From UBA4085 sp964556755 (GTDB lineage Bacteria > Acidobacteriota > Aminicenantia > Aminicenantales > UBA4085): DNA of 64,000 bases. A program made the position numbers and the translations under genes. The notes beneath the pieces are model-generated. The model saw nothing but the letters and a program-made list of their open reading frames with translations, ran no database searches and had not been told where the DNA came from. The stretch covers positions 192,391 to 256,390 of the forward strand of contig CAZKXI010000002.1 in assembly GCA_964556755.1 (NCBI GenBank), in the 5' to 3' direction. Numbering within the stretch: position 1 is the first letter of the stretch; every line of letters starts with the position of its first letter. Of the stretch, positions 42,995 through 54,521 are shown in pieces.

Positions 42995-44899
42995 ATGAAA
43001 CGTGCCGCCTTCATACTGCTGGCCGCGGCGCTTCTGGCGCCTTTGGGTATGGCCCAGGAGCAGGAAACGCGATATGTCAACAACTCGTTCGCCCGTCTCA
43101 GCCACCTGACGGGAACGGCCTTCATCCAGAGAGCCCAGGATCTCGGCTATGAAGACGCCGAGATCAACTCGCCCATCGCCGAGGGCGACCGGATCGGCAC
43201 GACCGAAGGCCGGCTCGAGATCTACCTCGGCAAGCGGATCTATGTCCGCTTGGACGAGAGCTCCAAGATCGACTTCGCCTCTCTCCCCCGCCGCGACAAC
43301 GCGGTCACCCGCATCCGCCAGTGGGCCGGCCATATGTACCTCGACGTAGGCGCTTTGGCCAAGGAGAAATCCATCGAGGTCCTGACCGACGACGCCACTT
43401 TCTACGTCCTGGACAGCGGCCTCTACCGGATCGACGTCCGCCCCGACGGCGGCACCGAGATCATGGTCTTCGAGGGCATGGTCGAAGCGGCCGGAGCCGA
43501 CGGATCCATGCTGGTCAAGGACTCGCAGCGGATCATGCTGGCCAAAGGCGGCTTCCAGGGCAAGCCGGCGGCCTTCTTCGCGGCCGGGTCCGAGGATGCC
43601 TTCGATCGCTTCAACTCCTCGCGCCTGGCCCTGGTCCGACGCCAGTCGGGACGCGGCTACCTGCCGGAGGAGCTGTCCGACCTCGAGTACGAGCTCGACG
43701 AATACGGCGACTGGCAGCAGTCGCCCGAGTTCGGCTGGGTCTGGATCCCCCGGGGCATGGGCCCCGATTGGCGCCCCTACTCCTGGGGCCGCTGGACCTG
43801 GATCCCCATGGCCGGCTGGGTCTGGATTCCCGGCGAGCCCTGGGGCTGGGGTCCCTTCCACTACGGCCGCTGGCACTGGAGCCTCGGCTGGGGCTGGCAC
43901 TGGATTCCCATGGGGATCTGGGGCCCGGCCTGGGTGGATTGGTGGTGGGGCTACGACTACTGGGGCTGGGCTCCCCTGAGCTATTGGGGCTACCCCGGGG
44001 TCCTCTACAATAATCGCTACTGGGGCCGAGGCTGGCAGGGCGAATATCCCCGTTCCTCGCGGGCCATCACCGTCATCCGCAAGGATCAGCTCCGCGCGCC
44101 CGACATTCGCAAGGTCGCGGTCAATCCCGAGTCGCTCAAGGACGTCGGCAGGATCACCATGTCCGGCAAGATGCCCGACGTGCGACCCGGCTCGCCCAGC
44201 CGGATCTCGACGGAGCCTTTGAAAGGCGCCGGCGGCGGAGTCATTCTCCGCCAAGGCGGGGCCGGGACCGCCAATGAAGGCGCGTCCCGACAGGGCGGCA
44301 GGGTCATCCGCGAGACGGGAAGCTCCGCCTCCGGCGGCCAGCCGGCCGGTGGCCGGATCTCCGACAACAGATCGGGCGCCGGGCCGGGCCAGGCCGACAA
44401 GCCGACGACGGCCAAGTCCGGTGAAGGAGCGGCCGTCAAGAAGGGCGAGTCCCAGCAGGGCCAGCCGCCCGCCGCCGCGGGCAAGACCTCCGGCGAGCGG
44501 CAGATCCGCCGGTATGAAAGCGCGGCCGGATCGGGCTCTTCGATCCGGTCCTACGCCCCCGGCTCAGGCTACGGCTACCCGTCCTCCCCGTCCATCACCC
44601 GGGAGAGCGCCGGCCGGGGCTCCTCGGGCTCGGTGCTTGGAAACATCTATCGCCGCATCCAAAGCGGGCGGTCCGGCTCCTCGGTCCGGAGCGGATCCTC
44701 CTCGAGCGGCTCGTCCTCGAGCCGCTCGTCCTCCCGCGGGACGGTCTCGCGCGGCTCCTCCTCCAGCGGCTCCTCGTCCAGGAGCGGCGGATCGCCCCGG
44801 ACCTCGTCGGGCGGCTCCCGCGGCTCCGGAGGGAGCTCGCGGTCCGGCTCTTCCGGCGGCTCGCGGAGCTCCGGGGGCGGCGCAAGCCGTCACCGTTAA
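42995..44899 (+). CDS. Exported FecR-domain/DUF6600 protein with Trp-rich repeat and Ser/Gly/Arg tail
   Basis: A 634-residue exported protein. It has a signal peptide (RAAFILLAAALLAPLGMA), then a FecR-like beta domain (about 30-185: SPIAEGDRIGTTEGRLEIYL). A Trp-rich segment at about 235-350 has some 26 Trp in about 110 residues, built from repeats such as WVWIPRG, WTWIPMAGWVWIPGEPWGWG and WHWIPMGIW. The last 75 residues are almost only Ser, Gly and Arg. The function is unknown; FecR domains elsewhere sense envelope signals. The basic tail could bind polyanions or nucleic acid (inference). It is a single-gene unit with its own promoter and a very strong terminator. Confidence 0.82.
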   Translation: MKRAAFILLAAALLAPLGMAQEQETRYVNNSFARLSHLTGTAFIQRAQDLGYEDAEINSPIAEGDRIGTTEGRLEIYLGKRIYVRLDESSKIDFASLPRRDNAVTRIRQWAGHMYLDVGALAKEKSIEVLTDDATFYVLDSGLYRIDVRPDGGTEIMVFEGMVEAAGADGSMLVKDSQRIMLAKGGFQGKPAAFFAAGSEDAFDRFNSSRLALVRRQSGRGYLPEELSDLEYELDEYGDWQQSPEFGWVWIPRGMGPDWRPYSWGRWTWIPMAGWVWIPGEPWGWGPFHYGRWHWSLGWGWHWIPMGIWGPAWVDWWWGYDYWGWAPLSYWGYPGVLYNNRYWGRGWQGEYPRSSRAITVIRKDQLRAPDIRKVAVNPESLKDVGRITMSGKMPDVRPGSPSRISTEPLKGAGGGVILRQGGAGTANEGASRQGGRVIRETGSSASGGQPAGGRISDNRSGAGPGQADKPTTAKSGEGAAVKKGESQQGQPPAAAGKTSGERQIRRYESAAGSGSSIRSYAPGSGYGYPSSPSITRESAGRGSSGSVLGNIYRRIQSGRSGSSVRSGSSSSGSSSSRSSSRGTVSRGSSSSGSSSRSGGSPRTSSGGSRGSGGSSRSGSSGGSRSSGGGASRHR

Positions 44900-44918
44900 T
44901 CCCTTCCCGTCATCCCCA

Positions 44919-44950
44919 GGGAAGCGGCCTTTGCCGCTTCCCTTTTTTTT
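44919..44950 (+). terminator. Strong Rho-independent terminator
   Basis: Perfect 10-bp stem GGGAAGCGGC (44919-44928) / GCCGCTTCCC (44933-44942), CTTT loop, then eight T (44943-44950). It ends the FecR-domain gene and shields the convergent PBP1A gene. Confidence 0.96.
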
Positions 44951-45003
44951 CGCCCAATTTTCGGGAAATCAGGGGGTTCGGGCGGCGGCCAATGGCGGGC
45001 TGG

Positions 45004-47430
45004 CTAGGGGCGGTGCCCCTCGCTGCTCTCGGAGTCGCCGTCGTAGTCGAGCACCAGGAGGTGGTCCTCGAGCGAGCAGAACCGCATCGGCTCGGTCCCC
45101 TCGAGGAAGGCCTCCATGAATCGCCAGCGACAGAAGGAGGCCGGGCGCAGGCCGGTCTTGCGGTCGATGGCCTCGAAGATGATCCCGGTGGGGACGGCAA
45201 ACTCCTCGGGCTTGACCTCGGATTTGGCGGCTTCGGCCCTCTTCTTCTCGGCCGCGATGACATCGCTGAAGAAGCCCCGCCAGATCGGCAGGGCGGCCAG
45301 GGCGCCCTCTTCGCCGGGGCCCAGCGGGCGATTGTCGTCATTGCCGACCCAGACGCCGGCGCAGAGAGAGGGCGAGAAGCCGATGAACCAGGCGTCGGTG
45401 TACTTGTCGGTGGTGCCCGTCTTGCCGCCCAGGGGCTTGTCGGGCAGAAGAACGGAGGCCCCGCGGCCCGTGCCCCGCTCGACCACGCCCTCCAGGATAT
45501 AGGTCATGATATAGGCCGTTTGAGGCGAGATGACGTCCTCCGACTCGACCTTGCTCTCCTCCAGGAGGTTGCCGTCGCGGTCCTCGATCTTGAGGATGAA
45601 GGAAGGCTTGACCCGGACGCCCCGGTTGGGGAAGACCGAGTAGGCCGAGACCATCTCGATCAGCCGCATCTCGAAGGTGCCCAGGGCCAGGGACAAGTAC
45701 GGATAGAGGGTGGTGCTCAGCCCGAAGCGCTTGCAGTAGTCCACCCCGGTCTGGGGCGTGATCTGGTCGAGGATCGCGGCCGTCGGCACGTTGCGCGATT
45801 CCTCCAAGGCCCAGCGCAGGGTGATCATGCCCTTGAACTGCCGGTCGTAGTTCTTGGGCGTCCAGGTCGTGCGCGACCATTTGTCCTGGAAGTCCATGGG
45901 CCGGTCCTCGATCCGGGAGGCGGCCGTGAAGCCGTTGTCCAAGGCAGCCGTGTACAGGATCGGCTTGATCGAAGAGCCCGCTTGGCGGGCCGTCTGGGTG
46001 ACCCGGTTCAGCTGGCTTCGGGCGAAGGAGTAGCCGCCGACCATGGCCTTGATCTGGCCGGTCTGCGGCTCGATGGCGACAAAGGCCGCTTCGGACAGCG
46101 GCTCCTGGTCCAACGACACCTGGAGCTCCTTCTTGGTCTCGTCCTTGCTCTTGATTCGGACGGGGACGACGTGGCCGGCTTTCAGAATCTGGTCGAGCGA
46201 ACGGACCTTGGTCCAGGCGATATCGTCGTTGCGCATCCGGCCGGCATAGGTCTTGACCCGGACCTTGGCCTCGGTCTTGGTCACCGACAGGACGACAGCT
46301 TCGACCACGTCGCCGACCTCGACCCTGGGCGACGCCCAGGACTTCAGCCAGTAGTCCTCCAGGGTCCGGCCGCTGGTCTGGAAGTCCTTGTCCTCGGTCA
46401 GGAGCCTCTTGTCCTTGCGCCAGCCGCGCCGCTTGTCGAGGTTGCGCAGCCCCTGCCGCAGCGCGGTCTCGGCCGCTACTTGAGCGTCTACGTTGAGGGT
46501 GGTATAGACCTTCATCCCGCCCCGATACAGGGCATCCTCCCCATAGACCTCGACGATATAGCGGCGGACCTCCTCGAAGAAGGTGGCCCCGAAGTCCGCG
46601 TCGCTCCGGCCCAGAGGAAGGACGCCCAGCGGCTTCTTGCGGGCGGCTTCAGCCCGGGCCTCGTCCAGGTAGCCTTCCTCGACCATGCGGCCCAGGACGT
46701 GGTTGCGGCGGTTCAAGGTCAAGTCGGCGGCGTTGTAGGGGGAGTAGCGGGATGGGCCCCGGAAGATGCCGGCGATCATGGCCCCTTCCTCCAGGGAAAG
46801 ATCGGAGACGCTCTTGCCGAAGAACAGATGGGCCGCCGACTCGATGCCGTAGGCCCCATGCCCCAGGTTGAACTGGTTGCAGTACATCTCGAAGATCTTC
46901 TCTTTGGAGTACCGCTTCTCGATCTGGATGGCCAGGACCCATTCGACCAGCTTGCGGTGGATGGTCTGCTGGCGATAGAGGAAATACTCCCGGGCCAGCT
47001 GCTGGGTGATGGTCGAGCCGCCCTCCAGCTTGCTGCCGCCGAAGACGTGCCAGATATTCTGCCAGATGGCCCGGATAAAGCCCCGAACATCGACTCCGCT
47101 GTGCTTGAAGAAGCGGGGGTCCTCGGTGGCCAGGATGGCCTGCTTCAGCGTCTCCGGGATCTTGTCGTAGGCCACCAGGATGCGCTTCTCGGGGCCGATC
47201 TCCTTGACCACCCGGCCGTCGTCGGCGAGGACGGAAGTGGTCAGGCTGGGCGTCAGATTCTCGATCTCGGCCACGTCGGGCAGGCCCTGCTTGACGGCGA
47301 TGTAGGTGCCGAGCAGCCCGCCGAGCAGGATGGCGGTGGAGAAGCCCAGCCCGATCAGCAGGTGGCGCAGGAGCTTCCGGCCGTCGGTCGGGACGATGCG
47401 GATCTTCCAGAGCTTCTTGGCGGCGGACAT
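45004..47430 (-). CDS. Penicillin-binding protein 1A, bifunctional
   Basis: An 808-residue class A PBP polymerising and cross-linking peptidoglycan in the periplasm. It has an N-terminal membrane helix (HLLIGLGFSTAILLGGLLGTY). The glycosyltransferase domain has ATEDPRFFKHSGVD and GGSTITQQLARE. An insert (about 330-440) looks like the OB-type linker of Gram-negative PBP1A. The transpeptidase has AGSSIKP (SxxK), ESRNVP (SxN) and LGGKTGTTD (KTG). The ATG at 47430 is preferred; a TTG at 47439 directly after the upstream stop is possible. It follows the dTMP kinase gene in one transcript. Confidence 0.93.
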   Translation of the reverse strand: MSAAKKLWKIRIVPTDGRKLLRHLLIGLGFSTAILLGGLLGTYIAVKQGLPDVAEIENLTPSLTTSVLADDGRVVKEIGPEKRILVAYDKIPETLKQAILATEDPRFFKHSGVDVRGFIRAIWQNIWHVFGGSKLEGGSTITQQLAREYFLYRQQTIHRKLVEWVLAIQIEKRYSKEKIFEMYCNQFNLGHGAYGIESAAHLFFGKSVSDLSLEEGAMIAGIFRGPSRYSPYNAADLTLNRRNHVLGRMVEEGYLDEARAEAARKKPLGVLPLGRSDADFGATFFEEVRRYIVEVYGEDALYRGGMKVYTTLNVDAQVAAETALRQGLRNLDKRRGWRKDKRLLTEDKDFQTSGRTLEDYWLKSWASPRVEVGDVVEAVVLSVTKTEAKVRVKTYAGRMRNDDIAWTKVRSLDQILKAGHVVPVRIKSKDETKKELQVSLDQEPLSEAAFVAIEPQTGQIKAMVGGYSFARSQLNRVTQTARQAGSSIKPILYTAALDNGFTAASRIEDRPMDFQDKWSRTTWTPKNYDRQFKGMITLRWALEESRNVPTAAILDQITPQTGVDYCKRFGLSTTLYPYLSLALGTFEMRLIEMVSAYSVFPNRGVRVKPSFILKIEDRDGNLLEESKVESEDVISPQTAYIMTYILEGVVERGTGRGASVLLPDKPLGGKTGTTDKYTDAWFIGFSPSLCAGVWVGNDDNRPLGPGEEGALAALPIWRGFFSDVIAAEKKRAEAAKSEVKPEEFAVPTGIIFEAIDRKTGLRPASFCRWRFMEAFLEGTEPMRFCSLEDHLLVLDYDGDSESSEGHRP

Positions 47431-47439
47431 GATGCCCAA

Positions 47440-48045
47440 CTATAGCAGAGGGCCCGCTTTTTTCAAGACCCGGGCCAGGATCTCGTCTCCCAGATCGCGC
47501 CGCTCCCGCCCCGCGTCCAGGTGGATCACGCGCGGTCCCCGAAAGGAGAGGAAGAGGCGCCGCACCCTCCCCAGGTAGCCTTCCCTCTCAAAGAGCAGGT
47601 CCCGGCTCCCCCGCCCCTCGATCCGACCCAGGCCCTCCCGAGCCGGTAAATCCAGGACAAAGACCAGGTCCGGGCGCGGGGCGAAGCGCTCGTTGGCCTT
47701 CCGGATGGCCTCGGGGTCAAGGCCTTTGGCTCCCTGATAGGCGACCGTGGAGAAGTAGTACCGGTCCAGGACGACGATCCGTCCCCGGGATAAGGCCGGC
47801 CGGATGATCCGAGCGACATGCTCGCTGCGGTCCCGCAGGAAAAGGTCCAGCTCCTCGGCCGGGGTCAGGGATCCGGCCCGCCGGGCCGCCCGCCTGATCT
47901 CCCGGCCGTAGCGGCCCCGGGTCGGCTCGGCCGAGGCGGTGACGGCCCATCCGCGGCGGCGAAGGCGGCGGACGAGAGCGGCCGCCTGGGTCGATTTGCC
48001 CGTCCCGTCGATGCCTTCCAGGACGATCAGAAGACCTTTTCTCAT
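47440..48045 (-). CDS. tmk: Thymidylate kinase
   Basis: A 201-residue dTMP kinase making dTDP for DNA synthesis. P-loop EGIDGTGKST is at residues 10-19; DRYYFSTVAYQGA carries the DR(Y/H) motif. Length is normal for the bacterial type. It is the first gene of a two-gene unit with PBP1A: the stop is nine bases before the PBP1A ATG. Confidence 0.93.
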   Translation of the reverse strand: MRKGLLIVLEGIDGTGKSTQAAALVRRLRRRGWAVTASAEPTRGRYGREIRRAARRAGSLTPAEELDLFLRDRSEHVARIIRPALSRGRIVVLDRYYFSTVAYQGAKGLDPEAIRKANERFAPRPDLVFVLDLPAREGLGRIEGRGSRDLLFEREGYLGRVRRLFLSFRGPRVIHLDAGRERRDLGDEILARVLKKAGPLL

Positions 48046-48053
48046 GGCCCCTC

Positions 48054-48082
48054 ATCTTAGACCCGGCCGCCCGCAAATGCAA
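48054..48082 (-). promoter_or_regulatory. Possible promoter of tmk-PBP1A
   Basis: Minus strand TTGCAT (48077-48082), 17 bp, TAAGAT (48054-48059), close to the ATG at 48045. The divergent htrA promoter lies about 60 bp away. Confidence 0.37.
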
Positions 48083-48114
48083 CGCTCGACGGCCTTTCCG
48101 AGTTGGAACCATGT

Positions 48115-48144
48115 TTGAAAAAGGCGTCCGTTCTGTGCTATTCT
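48115..48144 (+). promoter_or_regulatory. Possible promoter of htrA
   Basis: TTGAAA (48115-48120), 18 bp, TATTCT (48139-48144), with TG one base before the -10 (TGCTATTCT, extended type). The leader would be about 50 nt. Confidence 0.5.
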
Positions 48145-48200
48145 GGGCGCTCCGGAACAGCAGAAAACGGGCATCCAAGACGGAACGTGGAGGATCATCG

Positions 48201-49685
48201 ATGAAGAAAGCCGTGTGGATCTCCTTGGCCAGCTTCGCTTTAGGCATCCTGGCCGCGGGATATATCTTTGTCTTCCTGCCCGAGCATAAAGCGTCGGCCT
48301 TGACGGCCGGCTCGGCCGGATCCGGGACGGGGCTGTTCGCCCAGACGACCGACTTGAAGCCCGAGCTGGACTTCGTCAAGATTACCGAGAAGGTCGGCCC
48401 GGCCGTCGTCAAGGTCGAGTCGGTGCGCGTCGAGAAGGCCTCCCAAGGCTCGTTCTCCGACGGCTCGCCGATGGACGAGTTCTGGAACAGGTTCTTCGAC
48501 CAGCCCACGCCCCGCCAACAGGACCGCAAGGCGACCGTCCAAGGGACGGGCTTTCTGGTCAGCCCCGACGGCTACATCATCACCAACAACCACTTGGTCG
48601 AAGGCTCGACCAAGACGACGGTGGCCATGGTCTCCGAGGAGACCTACACGGCCAAGATCGTGGGCACGGACCCCAAAAGCGACCTGGCCTTGATCAAGAT
48701 CGAGATCAAGGGCGCCCCCTTCGTCGAGCTGGGCGACTCGGCCCTGGCCCGGGTCGGTGAATGGGTCCTGGCCATCGGCAACCCCCTGGGCATGGAGCAC
48801 ACCGTGACGGCCGGCATCGTCAGCGCCAAGGGGCGCCAGCTGGGCGGCGTCAACGAGATCACCTACCAGGACTACATCCAGACCGACGCGGCCATCAACC
48901 GGGGCAACTCGGGCGGGCCGCTGGTCAACCTCAAGGGCGAGGTCATCGGCATCAACAGCATCATCATGGCCCCGACCGGCGGCAACATCGGCATCGGCTT
49001 CGCCATCCCCTCCAACCTGGCCAAGAAGGTCGTCCAGCAGCTCAAGGACAAGGGCAAGGTCGTCCGCGGCTACCTGGGCATCGTCCCGGCCGCCATCGAC
49101 GACGACACCCGTGAGGCCCTCAAGCTGAAGGACAAGAAGGGCGCCCTCATCAGCTCCGTAGCCGCGGACACTCCGGCCGCCAAGGCCGGCTTGAAGCCCT
49201 ACGACGTCGTCACCGAGATCAACGGCCAGAAGGTCGTCAGCGACAACGACCTGCGCTTCAAGATCGCCGACATCGCCCCCGGCAGCAAGATCGCCATCAA
49301 GGTCATCCGCGACGGCCAAGTCCAGACCATCACGGCCACCGTGGCCGAGCTGACCGACGAGACGCCGGCGGCGGCCGCGGCCAAGTCGGGCCGGGAAGCG
49401 GGGATCGAGGTCACCGAGATGACCCAGGCCCTGGCCCGCCGCTACGGCTACCGGACCCGCGACTGCCTGGTCGTCACCGACGTGGCCCAGGGCAGCGACG
49501 CCGAGCGCAAGGGACTGGAGGCGGGCGATCTGATCCTGGAGGTCAACCGGATCAAGGTCACATCCGCCGCCCAGTGGCAGCAGATCCTGGATAAGGCCGC
49601 GGCCGGGAGCCCCCTGCTCCTGTCCTGCCGCCGGGAGAGCGGCGGCCAGTCCCAGGACTTCATCATCACCTTGAGAGTCCAGTGA
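48201..49685 (+). CDS. HtrA/DegP-type periplasmic serine protease
   Basis: A 494-residue protease/chaperone of envelope quality control. It has an N-terminal membrane anchor (VWISLASFALGILAAGYIF). The trypsin-like domain has triad His131 (ITNNHLVEG), Asp161 (KSDLALIKI) and Ser237 (NRGNSGGP). Two PDZ domains follow, about 275-365 (RGYLGIVP, AGLKPYDVV) and 390-490 (GLEAGDLILEVNR). The start at 48201 has GGAGG before it and begins the anchor; an upstream ATG at 48111 sits at the promoter. It lies one base from dapF, so probably co-transcribed. Confidence 0.92.
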   Translation: MKKAVWISLASFALGILAAGYIFVFLPEHKASALTAGSAGSGTGLFAQTTDLKPELDFVKITEKVGPAVVKVESVRVEKASQGSFSDGSPMDEFWNRFFDQPTPRQQDRKATVQGTGFLVSPDGYIITNNHLVEGSTKTTVAMVSEETYTAKIVGTDPKSDLALIKIEIKGAPFVELGDSALARVGEWVLAIGNPLGMEHTVTAGIVSAKGRQLGGVNEITYQDYIQTDAAINRGNSGGPLVNLKGEVIGINSIIMAPTGGNIGIGFAIPSNLAKKVVQQLKDKGKVVRGYLGIVPAAIDDDTREALKLKDKKGALISSVAADTPAAKAGLKPYDVVTEINGQKVVSDNDLRFKIADIAPGSKIAIKVIRDGQVQTITATVAELTDETPAAAAAKSGREAGIEVTEMTQALARRYGYRTRDCLVVTDVAQGSDAERKGLEAGDLILEVNRIKVTSAAQWQQILDKAAAGSPLLLSCRRESGGQSQDFIITLRVQ

Positions 49686-49686
49686 T

Positions 49687-50532
49687 TTGAGGCTCGTCAA
49701 GTACCACGGCCTGGGCAACGACTTCCTGATCGTCGATCGGGACGAGATCGGCCCGGAGGCCGATCCGGGCGGGCTGGCCCGGCGCTTGTGCGAGAGGCAT
49801 ACCGGGCCCGGGGCGGACGGCTTGGTCGTCCTGGACGCCGCGGCCCCGGCCGGAGGCGACCTCGCCTTCCGCATCTTCAACGCGGACGGCTCCGAGGCCG
49901 AGATCTCGGGCAACGGCATCCGCTGCGCGGCCGCCCATCTGTTCGCCTCGGGCCGGGTCCCCGGCCCCGCGGTCAGCCTGGCCACGGCCGCCGGGATCCG
50001 CCGGCTGGAGATCGTCTCCCGCCAGGGAGGGACCTTCCTCCTGCGGACGGAGATGGGCGTGCCGCGGCTGGATCCGGCCGCCGTCCCGTTTGACGACGGG
50101 CGCCTCCACGCGCGAATCATCGACTACCCCTTGCCGATCAGCGGCAAGATCCATCTCGTCACCTGCCTGTCCATGGGCAACCCCCACTGCGGGCTCTTCT
50201 TCGACCATCTTCCCGGGCGCCTGGAGTGGCAGCCGGCCGGCGCCCTGATCGAGAGCCACCCCTTCTTTCCCCGCCGGACCAACGTGGAGTTCATCCGGGT
50301 CAGCGGGCGGAGCGAGATCGAGGTGCTCTTCTGGGAGCGCGGCGTCGGGGAGACTTTGGCCTCGGGCAGCGGGGCCTGCGCCGCCGCCGCCGCGGCCATG
50401 CTCAAGGGCTATGTCGACCGCTCCGTCCGGGTCCGGACCGGTCTGGGCTCGCTCCTGGTCGAGTGGCCCGACGAGACCTCGCCCGTCTTCCAGACGGGCC
50501 CGGCCGAAGCCGTCTACGCCGCCGAGATCTGA
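49687..50532 (+). CDS. dapF: Diaminopimelate epimerase
   Basis: A 281-residue epimerase converting LL- to meso-diaminopimelate for lysine and peptidoglycan synthesis. Typical features: KYHGLGNDFLIVD at the N-terminus, first catalytic Cys in SGNGIRCAA, second in SGSGACAAAA, and TNVEFIRV between them. It starts with TTG at 49687, one base after the htrA stop. It is convergent with thiL; a CCGGGC hairpin lies between. Confidence 0.93.
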   Translation: MRLVKYHGLGNDFLIVDRDEIGPEADPGGLARRLCERHTGPGADGLVVLDAAAPAGGDLAFRIFNADGSEAEISGNGIRCAAAHLFASGRVPGPAVSLATAAGIRRLEIVSRQGGTFLLRTEMGVPRLDPAAVPFDDGRLHARIIDYPLPISGKIHLVTCLSMGNPHCGLFFDHLPGRLEWQPAGALIESHPFFPRRTNVEFIRVSGRSEIEVLFWERGVGETLASGSGACAAAAAAMLKGYVDRSVRVRTGLGSLLVEWPDETSPVFQTGPAEAVYAAEI

Positions 50533-50551
50533 TCGGGAGAAGCCGGGCTTT

Positions 50552-51537
50552 TTAGGCCCGGAAGTGCTCGTAACCCCCGGCCGCCAGGGGAAGGCGCGTT
50601 CCCCCCTCCGCCACGGCCCAAAGCCCCCGCCGGGAGAGGATGCGGCCGATGAGGGCGACGGCGTGACGCCGGCGGACCTTCTCCAGCAGGCGCCGGTTGC
50701 GCTCCGTCGGACGGACGGTGAAGAGGAGCTCGAAGTCCTCTCCCCCGTTCAAGGCGTAATCAAGGGTCTTCCTCGGGGCCAGTCGGGCCAGGGACGCGGA
50801 GATCGGGATGCGGGCGGGCTCGATCTCGGCCCCCGCTCGGCTCTCCCGGCAGAGGTGGGCCAGATCGACGGACAGGCCGTCGCTGACGTCGATCATGGCC
50901 GAAGGCAGCCCCAACCGGGCCAGATCCAGCCCCAGCTCGACCCGGGGCGAAGGATTGAGGAAAGCCCGCCGGGGCCCGGCCGCGCCCTTCATCCCATCCC
51001 GGCCGGATTCCATCAGGGCCAAGCCCAGGGCCGCGTCGCCCAAGGAGCCCGAGACGCAGATCCAATCGCCCGGCTTGGCGCCGCCGCGTCCGACGGCCCG
51101 GTCCGCCCTGGCCAGGACGGTCACCGAGACGAAGATCTCGCGGGAGGCGGTGAGGTCCCCCCCGACCAGGTCGACGCCCTGCTCGCGGGCCATGGACCGG
51201 AAGCCGCGCAGGAACCCCCGGACCCAGGGCATCTCCAGGTCGGGCGGCAGGCCCAGTCCCAGCAAAGCCAGGGCCGGGCGCGCCCCCATGGCCGCCGCGT
51301 CGCTGAGGTTGACGGCCAGGCTCTTGCGCCCGACGAAGAAAGGCGGCTGGAGGCGTCGCCGGAAGTCGACGTCCTCGACCAGAAGGTCTTTGGTCAGGAT
51401 CCAGGGCCGCTTCCCGGGCCGGACGACGGCCGCATCATCCCCTATCCCCCGCACCACATCGGGCCGGAGGGGCGGGAAGAGCCGCCGGATGATCCGGACG
51501 ATCTCCCGCTCGCCCGTAGCCCCAACGGTGGCTCCGC

Positions 51538-51541
<4 letters not shown>
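50552..51541 (-). CDS. thiL: Thiamine-monophosphate kinase
   Basis: A 329-residue ThiL making thiamine diphosphate from the monophosphate. Motifs in order: GIGDDAAVV near residue 25, NLSDAAAMGARP, VGGDLTAS, MIDVSDGLSVDLAHLC and LNGGEDFELLF. Length is normal. The start at 51541 overlaps the Lon stop by ATGA; longer in-frame starts lie inside lon and are rejected. It is the last gene of the hsp20-lon-thiL unit; coupling a thiamine gene to heat-shock genes is odd but is probably just operon packing. Confidence 0.9.
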
Positions 51542-53950
<2,409 letters not shown>

Positions 53951-53958
<8 letters not shown>

Positions 53959-54424
53959 TCGATTCTCCATGGGATTCGCCGGGCCGGTCGATGGGGACGA
54001 CCTTGTCCCGGGCCGGGCCGGCGGCGGCCTTGGGCATGACGATGGTCAGGACGCCGTTCTCCAGGACCGCCGTCGCCTTGTCGGTCTCCACGGCGCAGGG
54101 CAGATCCAGGGCCCGGCGGAACAGCCCCGACTCGCGCTCCAGGCGCAGGTACGAGGCCCGGGTGCCCGAGAGGTCCTCCCGCTTCAGGCCGCGGATCTCG
54201 ATCTGGCTGGCGTCGAGCGAGATGCGCAGATCGGCCGCCTCGATCCCGGGCACTTCGGCCTCGACGACGATGGTCCGCTCGGTCTCGAGGACATCCAGCG
54301 GCAGGGCCCAGGCCCCGTCCAGGCCCAGGAGCTCCGAGCGCTCCGAGAGGGCCTGGCAGACCAGGCGCTGGATCTCCCCCTCGATCCGCTGGCCGCGGGT
54401 GACGGGCTTGATGCGTTTGATCAT
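53951..54424 (-). CDS. Hsp20/alpha-crystallin small heat-shock protein
   Basis: A 157-residue holdase. The alpha-crystallin domain spans about 50-145, with PLDVLETERTIVVEAEVPG, the mid-domain IEIRG and the closing AVLENGVLTIVMPK. A short acidic/Gly end follows. It binds unfolded proteins without ATP. The start at 54424 has GGGAGA upstream; the upstream extension is not protein-like. It is first gene of hsp20-lon-thiL, with a promoter and a perfect palindrome before it. Confidence 0.88.
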
Positions 54425-54482
54425 GGACGTCTCCCTTTGCGCTCCCCCCGCGGCCGGCCGCGGCGGGAAGCCAAGACGCAGG

Positions 54483-54511
54483 AAGATAAGGCGCGGAGGC
54501 GGGTTTGTCAA
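54483..54511 (-). promoter_or_regulatory. Promoter of hsp20-lon-thiL
   Basis: Minus strand consensus TTGACA (54506-54511), 17 bp, TATCTT (54483-54488). The leader would be about 50 nt. Confidence 0.62.
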
Positions 54512-54516
54512 ACCCG
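54500..54516. promoter_or_regulatory. Perfect 17-nt palindrome over the -35 of hsp20-lon
   Basis: CGGGTTTG-T-CAAACCCG reads the same on both strands apart from the central base; the minus strand holds TTGACA at its centre. The one-base spacer makes a DNA operator more likely than an RNA hairpin. It does not match the CIRCE or HspR (HAIR) consensus. Confidence 0.55.
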
Positions 54517-54521
54517 GCCGT

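Noticed and set aside
44640..44899. Ser/Gly/Arg-rich DNA considered as a tandem repeat array or CRISPR-like element
   Set aside because: It is one continuous coding frame with low-complexity codons; there are no evenly spaced identical repeats with unique spacers.
47430..47439. TTG at 47439 as start of PBP1A
   Set aside because: The ATG three codons later is a better start and the extra residues add nothing conserved; it remains possible.
50543..50561. CCGGGC-TTTTTAG-GCCCGG hairpin between dapF and thiL as a terminator
   Set aside because: The T-run lies in the loop and not after the stem, so it does not fit an intrinsic terminator on either strand.
54500..54516. Palindrome considered as CIRCE or HspR site
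   Set aside because: CIRCE needs TTAGCACTC-N9-GAGTGCTAA and HAIR needs CTTGAGT-N7-ACTCAAG; neither matches.
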